NCBI RefSeq assembly: GCF_032854445.1
Contig: NC_088304.1
Location: 17,957,850 to 18,021,849 of the forward strand
Source: Liolophura sinensis
Lineage: Eukaryota > Mollusca > Polyplacophora > Chitonida > Chitonidae
Direction of reading: 5' to 3'
DNA length: 64,000 bases
The notes beneath the pieces are model-generated. The model worked only from the letters and a program-made list of their open reading frames with translations, searched no databases and was not told the origin of the DNA. The first letter of the stretch is position 1; each line of letters starts with the position of its first letter. This document shows positions 57,401 through 64,000 of this stretch, piece by piece. The translations under genes were made by a program, and so were the position numbers.

Positions 57401-60345
57401 CTGTATACCAGAGTGCCCACCTGTACTACAGAACTAATAAGATCAGATCTGTATACCAGAGTGCCACTCTGGTGTACAGAACTGATCAGATCAGATCTGT
57501 ACACCAGAGTGGCCACCTATACTACACAACCGATGAGATCAAATCTGTATACCAGAGTGCCCACCTGTACTACAGAACTAATAAGATCAGATCTGTATAC
57601 CAGAGTGGCCACCTGTACTGCAGAACTGATCAGATCAGAGCTGTATACCAGAGTTGTCAATTGTACTACAGAACTGATGAGATCAGATCTGTGTAACAGA
57701 GTGGCCACCTATACTACGGAACTGATGGGATCAAATCTGTATACCAGAGTGGTCACCTATACTACAGAACTGGTGAGATCAGATCTGTACACCAGAGTCT
57801 TCAATTGTACTACAGAACTGATGAGATCAAATCTGTATACCAGAGTGGCCACCTATACTACGGAAGTGATGGGATAGGATCTGTATACCAGAGTGGTCGC
57901 CTATACTACAGAACTGATGAGATCAAGTCTGTATACCAGAGTGGTCAATTGTACTACAGAACCCATGAGATCAAATCTGTACACCAGAGTGGCCACCTAT
58001 ACTACAGAACTGATGAGATTAGATCTGTATAACAGAGTGGTCATCTATACCACAGAACTGATGAGATCAGATTTCTATACCAGAGTGGCCACCTGTACTA
58101 CAGAACTGATGAGATCAGAGCTGTATACAAGAGTGCCCACCTATACTACGGAACTGATGGAATAAGATCTGTATACCGGAGTGGTCACCTATACTACAGA
58201 ACTGATGAGATCAAATCTGTATACCAGAGTGGCCACCTATACTACGTAACTGATCAGATCAAATTTGTATACCAGAATGGTCAGTTGTACTACGGAACTG
58301 ATGAGATCAGATCTGTATACAAGAGTGGCCACCTATACTACAGAACTGATGAAATCAAATCTGTATACCAGAGTGTTCAATTGTATTACAGAACTGATGA
58401 GATCAAATCTGTGTACCAGAGTGGCTACCTATACTACGGAACTGATGGGATAAGATCTGTATACCGGAGTGGCCACCTATACTACAGAACTGATGAGATC
58501 AGATCTGTACACCAGAGTCTTCAATTGTACTACAGAACTGATGAGATCAAATCTGTATACCAGAGTGGCCACCTATACTACGGAAGTGATGGGATAGGAT
58601 CTGTATAGCAGAGTGGTCGCCTATGCTACAGAACTGATGAGATCAAGTCTGTATACCAAAGGGGTCAATTGTACTACAAAACTGATGAGATCAGATCTGT
58701 ACACCAGAGTGGTCACCTATACTACACAACCGATGAGATCAAATCTGTATACCAGAGTGCCCACCTGTACTACAGAACTGATCAGATCAGATCTGTACAC
58801 CAGAGTGGCCACCTATACTACACAACCGATGAGATCAAATCTGTATACCAGAGTGCCCACCTGTACTACAGAACTAATAAGATCAGATCTGTATACCAGA
58901 GTGGCCACCTGTACTACAGAACTGATCAGATCAGAGCTGTATACCAGAGTGGTCAATTGTACTACAGAACTGATGAGATCAGATCTGTATAACAGAGTGG
59001 CCACCTATACTACGGAACTGATGGGATTAAATCTGTATACCAGAGTGGTCACCTATACTACAGAACCGATGACATAAGATCTGTATACCACAGTGGTCAA
59101 TTGTACTACAGAACTGATGAGATTAGAGCTGTATATCAGAGTGACCATTTATACCAAAGAATTGATACTATCAGATCTGCATACCAGAGTGGTCAATTGC
59201 ACTACAGAACTGAAGAGATCAGATCTGTGTACCAGAGTGGCCACCTATGCCACAGAACTGATGAGATCAAATCTGTACACCAGAATGGTCAATTGTACTA
59301 TAGAACTGATGAGATCAGATCTGTATACCAGAGTGGTCAATTGTACTACAGAACTGATGAGATCAGATCTGTATACCAGAGTTGCCACCTATGCTACGTA
59401 ACTGATGAGATCAAATCTGTATACCAGAATGGTCAATTGTACTACGGAACTGATGAGATCAGATCTGTATACAAGAGTGCTCACCTATGCCACAGAACTG
59501 ATGAGATCAGATCTGTATTCCAGAATGGTCACTTATACTACAGAACCGATGAGATCAGATCTGTACACCAGAGTGGCCACTTATACCACAGAACCGATGA
59601 GATCAGTTCTTTATACCAGAGTGCCCACCTGTACTACAGAACTAATAAGATCAGATCTGTATACCAGAGTGGTCACCTACACTACAGAACTGATCGGATC
59701 AGACATGTATGCCAGAGTGGTCAATTGTACTACAGAACTGAAGAGATTAGATCTGTGTATTTGAGTGGCCACCTATGCCACAGAACTGATGAGATCGGAT
59801 CTGTATACCAGAGTGGCCACCTGTACTACAGAACTGATGAGATCAAAGCTGTATACCAGAGTGACCACTTACACCAAAGAATTGATACTATCAGATCTGC
59901 ATACCAGAGTGGTCAATTGTACTACAGAACTGAAGAGATTAGATCTGTGTATTTGAGTGGCCACCTATGCCACAGAACCGATGAGATCAGATCTGTATAC
60001 AAGAGTGGCCACCTGTACTACAGAACCGATGAGATCAAATCTGTATACCAGAGTGGTCACCTATACTACAGAACTGATGAGATCAAATCTGTATACCAGA
60101 GTGTTCAACTGTACTACAGAACTGATGAGATTAGAGCTTTATACCAGAGTGGTCAATTGTACTACGGAACTGATGAGATCAGATCTGTATTCCAGAGTGG
60201 CCACCTATACTACAGAACCGATGAGATCAGATCTGTGTATCAGAGTGGCCACCTATACCACAGAACCGATGAGATCAGTTCTGTATACCAGAGTGGCCAC
60301 CCATACTACAGAAATGATGAGATCAGATCTGTATACCAGCCCCAG
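54490..60345 (+). repeat. 48-bp satellite array, about 120 units
   Basis: The unit is CTATACTACAGAACTGATGA, GATCAGATCTGTATACCAGA, GTGGCCAC, with a common variant GTGGTCAATTGTACTAC. It is 16 codons and reads YYRTDEIRSVYQSGHL, or in another frame TTELMRSDLYTRVATY-like peptides. Frames of about 350-450 codons stay open in places, but scattered 1-nt indels and stops shift frames. No splice sites, start context or non-repeat domain flank it, so it is called a satellite and not a gene. Groups of units with shared private changes recur hundreds of bases apart, showing higher-order duplication. Confidence 0.95.
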
Positions 60346-60707
60346 TGTATCTTGCAACATCTACTGTCAAATATGTTGTATGAGTACAAAACACATGACG
60401 ATTTTATTAGTGCAGCATTCGTTTTAGATCCATGCACTAGTATGGTTTTTTATAGCATCCAGTAGAAATCATGTCCGAGTCTTTACCGAGTGAGGCGTGC
60501 CTGTAAAGTATCAATCACAGGCGATATAATGTCATCTTAACAACTCACGTAAGGTTCAGCTGATGAATAACTGAAAACTGTGCGTAAAATATTTTGATTT
60601 ATTTTAAGAGTTGAATACATTTAAGTCTTTGACTTTTATGGCAGACTTTATGGACCATACTACATGTATATACCTGTTTAAATGAAGTATTTTAGATGTA
60701 ATTCGGT

Positions 60708-60932
60708 GGCTTCCGTGGCTCATTTGGTTAGCTCGCTAGCGCAGCGTAATAAGCCTCTCACCAAGAGAGGCAGCCTTTCAGCAGCCTGCGGATGGTCGTT
60801 GATTCTGCCCGGTTTCCTCCCACCATTATGCTAGCCACCGTCGTATGAGAGCCACCGTCGTATGAGAGAAATATTCTTGAGCACGGCGTAAAACACCAAT
60901 CAATCAAATAAATATATAAATAAATCTGATTC
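60708..60932 (+). repeat. SINE family A, internally deleted
   Basis: The head TGGCTCATTTGGTTAGCTCG is joined early to CAGCCTGCGGATGGTCGTTG, so most of the B-box region is missing. Near its 3' end GCCACCGTCGTATGAGAG is tandemly duplicated. The AAAT tail is present. Confidence 0.85.
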
Positions 60933-60987
60933 CAGTGGCCCATGAAATGATGCTTACTTCAGTGTTAACATTGTTGCTTTTTGCTTT

Positions 60988-61128
60988 TACAACGGCGACC
61001 AGCATTATGTTGGGTGGAAACCGGGCAGAGCCCTGGGGCAACCCACGACCATCCGCAGCTTGCTGACAGACCTTCCCACTTACGGCCGGAGAGGAAGCCA
61101 GCTTGAGCTGGACTTGAACTCACAGCGA
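60988..61128 (-). repeat. SINE family A, central part
   Basis: The minus-strand copy has the core (CCCACGACCATCCGCAGC on the plus strand) and CTTGAGCTGGACTTGAACTC. Its ends are missing. Confidence 0.8.
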
Positions 61129-62631
61129 CCGCCCCCCTTTTCCGTTAGGGACGCAACTTTCACAAGTTTCAGCTATTAACGAATCGCGTAGTTAGAGTGC
61201 GTTCACTGGGTAATAGGCTGAGGGTTGTACTAAGCCTATAAAGCCTAATCGTGGTATAAAAATCAATACTACATTGAGTTGTACGAACTGAAGACTTAAG
61301 ACCTCTATTGCATCCAGCAATACCCGTCTTCGTAAGGACAGTAGCCTGTAGTCTCATCTTCAAATCCAAGAAAAGTTGATTATCTAAAGCAAGACATTCG
61401 CCAGTAGATAAATCTGCTCGTGATTTAGATCTACTCGTTTCTGTGTTTTTAGATATAATTGGTCAGTAAAGACGTTAAAGTGACAAGGTGACGTCAACAT
61501 GTGTCTCCCTTGAGCCACGTGTTCAGTTTATATTACATTGTCGTCTCAAATGCCAGAGTCACAATTCCCATATCCGAAAGATCTCCACGTGCGTGAATAA
61601 AACACGTGACTTAAACGCGTGACTTAAAGTTTTAGTTATGGTTGACGGCTGAAATGTAGTTTTGGACATTTTGCTAGCCAGTACAAGATTCACGTGTTTC
61701 CTAATCTGGCGGTCATAAATGTTATTTAAATTCTGCTCTACAGTTTTTAATTAAAATAAATCACACTTAATAGACACTATTTAACGTCAACAAAAAAGAG
61801 ACTTTAAAACAGCATTTACCCTACGGCCATAATTCGTTTAGGCGGACGAACGTGTTGCTGTTCGTGCAGCCTATCGTTTTTTGGAGACCACTTGTCTTCC
61901 CAAAACGATGTGCATCACTTTGCGTCAGCATAAGTGAGTAAATGTCAAAGGTATTCCCAAGGCACTCTCTTTCCACCACCCATTGTTCGGAGAAAAAGAC
62001 GCCATTACTCCGAACATTACCGGCAGAATAACCATCCATTGTACAAAACAACAATAAATTTAAAAAATTGTTTCTTGTAACAATTATTGTGGAAACTGAA
62101 GTGCCTGGGGAAAACCATAAGTCAGTGTCAAGCTACTGACAAGCTCTTTCTCATACACAGGTGACGCACAGATGTGCACACCATGTTGGTGGAATACAAG
62201 TGATATTTAATGAACGTTGGTATATTCATCCTGGTATGGTATATTCATCGGTGAACACTGATGACTACACGCTTCTCTTTTGTACCTGAAGTCAGTTTTT
62301 TGCGAAGTTTTGTTTATACTTTTTACTGTTGTTTCTTTTTTCTCTTTTTTTGTTTATGTTGGAATTTGTGATACGGGTAACGTGGAAATAGATTAGGCAT
62401 TGTTTTGTGATAGACCATTGGTATACGAATATCAAACTTTCATTTGTTGGCTCCTCCTTACACCACTTAACTGCGAAGCAAGAACAGAGATACATCCTTA
62501 TAGTCAGATGCTGAAATGTGGCCTGTCCAATAGAATGACGTGATTCTTTGCTTGAATAATAATTCAAATTCGGCTGTTTTTTATGACTCGTGCTTTATAC
62601 CATACGCTCATTAGCACTTCATCACCAACTG
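61129..62631. other. no gene seen
   Basis: Intergenic. Around 61595-61625 GTGACTTAAA occurs twice near CACGTG motifs. No exon was recognised. Confidence 0.45.
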
Positions 62632-62955
62632 ATTATTTATTTATCTGTTTGACTGATGTTTTAAGCAGCTCTCAAGACTATTTCAACAGCGGCAAGCGTT
62701 AAGCATGGTGGGTGAAAAACCTACGACCACCTGCAGGTTGCTGTCGGACCTTCCCAAGCACGCTCCGAAAGGAAACCAGTTTGACCTGGGGCCAGTTTCA
62801 TAAAGCGCACTTTGCTAAATAACCATGGTTACCATAAGAACCTATGTTGTACAGATATGAAGTCCGCTTAGCTATGTATGGGACATGAAACCGTGCCCAG
62901 GACTCATAGCGACCGCATTGGTGAGACGCTCCTTGTTTCATAGTGCTGTGTTAGG
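62632..62955 (-). repeat. SINE family A interrupted by a small TIR element
   Basis: The 3' and core parts (62632-62787) and the head part from about 62901 (ACTCATAGCGACCGCATTGG, then TGAGACGCTCCTTG) are in the normal minus-strand order. They are separated by about 113 bp of unrelated sequence. Confidence 0.7.
62787..62900. mobile_element. small MITE-like element nested in a SINE
   Basis: Begins GGGCCAGTTTCATAAAGCGC and ends GGGACATGAAACCGTGCCC. The reverse complement of the end starts GGGCACGGTTTCATG, an imperfect terminal inverted repeat. It contains TAACCATGGTTACC. The SINE sequence continues on both sides. Confidence 0.55.
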
Positions 62956-62957
62956 AC

Positions 62958-63014
62958 GCTGAACCCTAATGTACGATAACAAATGTCGTACGCCGCTTTG
63001 TGAAACTGGGCCCT
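62958..63014. repeat. second TIR-type fragment
   Basis: TGTACGATAACAAATGTCGT followed by ACGCCGCTTTGTGAAACTGG and GCCC. Its outer end is the reverse complement of GGGCCCAGTTTCACAAAGC, the same terminus as the nested element. It includes the hairpin GTACGA/TCGTAC. Confidence 0.5.
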
Positions 63015-63906
63015 GATATAAATAGGAATACGTGAATGCAGGTGCACTGTACATTTCTCATCTCACGGAGATATGAGAAAGGAAACATTTATTTGTGTCT
63101 GTTAAGCTTTGTCAAGCTTTTGCCCTCATTTCTAAGGGGCAGAAGTTTGTTGACCTTTAGTTGACAACTGTGTTAACTTCAGCTGACAGGCAGGTCTATA
63201 TACTTTGGGTAAATCAGCCTCCACGCTGGATTAAACCTCGAATTTTACATACATGGAAGCCATATAAACAAACTGGTACAACAAATGTCCAACAGAAGAA
63301 TAGGCACAAGTTATCTCAACTTTCGACAAGATGGCTGTCCTACGTAGCCGAGATCATTCCATTAAATGAAAGGTCTCGCGGGACTGGAATGTTTGATAAA
63401 TGGATCAATCAGTACTTAAGAGATACATGGCATTTAGATTCTTGTCACGACTTTACATTAGTACTAGAAGTCCATTACTCAAGTTGTCTATCAATCTGTC
63501 ATTTACTTCAGACGACAGTTGTAAACAGAATTGCGTGAATTTGCTGGTCACACTGTAAAAACAGACGTTTCCATCTGTAATTGTATTTGGAGCATGCGCA
63601 GTAGCGACATGGTGGGTACAGTTTCCACCCGGGGTGACAAGAAGCTAGGTTTTATTCTAATGTAAATGTTTAAATACTATAGCCCACTAGCACCATGACT
63701 TAAGCAAAGTTAGGTGAAAAAAATGCGGCGATGTTAATTGCAAAAAATAATTTTCTGTGATTCCGGAGTCCTGTATCCTTTTTACAATACACATGTAGTG
63801 GCAGACTTCATGTTTACTTAAAGAGTAATTAGGAGTAATACAAGCACGTGCTGTCATATTTGTAGCTCTTACTCGACTACGCCAATGACGGTAAGCTATA
63901 TAGGAA
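63015..63906. other. no gene recognised
   Basis: Contains an open stretch at about 63161-63538 with no ATG at its start and no known domain (WVNQPPRWIKPRILHTW, then DKWINQYLRDTWHL). It may be chance or an old retroelement piece. Confidence 0.35.
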
Positions 63907-64000
63907 AGCCTTATTTATTAATTTATTTACTTGACTGCTGTTTTACGCCGTATCGGTCCTCAAGAATATTGTAGTTGTACGACGGCAGCCAGCATTATGG
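63907..64000 (-). repeat. SINE family A, runs off the right edge
   Basis: The 3' end of a minus-strand copy: TTTATT tail, GCTGTTTTACGCCGTATC, CTCAAGAATATTGTAG, ACGACGGCAGCCAGCATTAT. The remainder is outside the window. Confidence 0.8.

Noticed and set aside
54490-60345. Long open frames of up to about 450 codons as a repeat-protein gene
   Set aside because: They arise from a stop-free 48-bp unit in several overlapping frames, are broken by 1-nt indels, and have no flanking exon, signal peptide or splice context.
63161-63538. 125-codon open stretch near the right end
   Set aside because: No ATG at the start and no family recognised; there is too little to call a gene.

Overview
This window is nuclear DNA from an intron-rich, repeat-rich invertebrate. 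A lophotrochozoan, probably a mollusc, is the best guess. The main support is about sixteen copies of a tRNA-headed SINE whose 3' half (GATGGTCGTGGGTTTCC, then a CCGCCGTCGTATAAGTGAAA-type tail and AAAT repeats) looks like elements I associate with molluscan genomes. The assignment is an inference. There are no bacterial genes, CRISPR arrays or rRNA genes.

Left third (about 1.6-28.3 kb): two tandem, same-strand copies of an SLC22-type (organic cation/anion transporter, major facilitator) gene. Copy 1 (1641-6544) is a decayed pseudogene. Exons 2-4, 8 and 10 are missing, exon 1 is frameshifted, exon 5 carries a stop, exon 6 has a compensated double frameshift, exon 7 is frameshifted, and exon 9 is split by a SINE. 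Copy 2 (9431-27939) keeps nine exons with intact frames and matching splice phases. It lacks exon 5, although flanking intron sequence is recognisable, and its exon 8 contains an exact in-frame 51-bp tandem duplication. Homology between the introns shows that the pair arose by tandem duplication.

Inserted in intron 1 of copy 2 is a complete 7.4-kb Ty3/gypsy LTR retrotransposon (12690-20127). Its LTRs are 1162 bp each and look identical, it has a tRNA-Leu-type primer site and intact gag and pol, and a single in-frame UGA separates gag from pol. It has no envelope gene.

Middle (about 29-34.5 kb): a 46-bp tandem array, a full SINE, and a 5'-truncated, frame-broken second gypsy-type element on the minus strand. 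That element ends about 200 bp before the start codon of the next gene.

Centre (34.7-48.5 kb): a ten-exon (nine certain) orthologue of RNF215, a membrane-anchored RING-H2 ubiquitin ligase. Its introns are unusually full of tandem arrays: 30 bp in intron 3, 50 bp in intron 4, 16 bp in intron 5, 81 bp in intron 6 and 84 bp in intron 7. The arrays of introns 4, 6 and 7 are built from the 3' end of the preceding exon together with its splice donor, so many copies of the exon end, and in introns 4 and 7 of the donor, sit side by side. This is the most unusual pattern in the window.

Right third (48.5-64 kb): no convincing genes. It holds a 34-bp array, SINE and other repeat copies, AT microsatellites, and a 5.9-kb array of about 120 copies of a 48-bp unit (16 codons, peptide YYRTDEIRSVYQSGHL) with long open frames and higher-order duplications.
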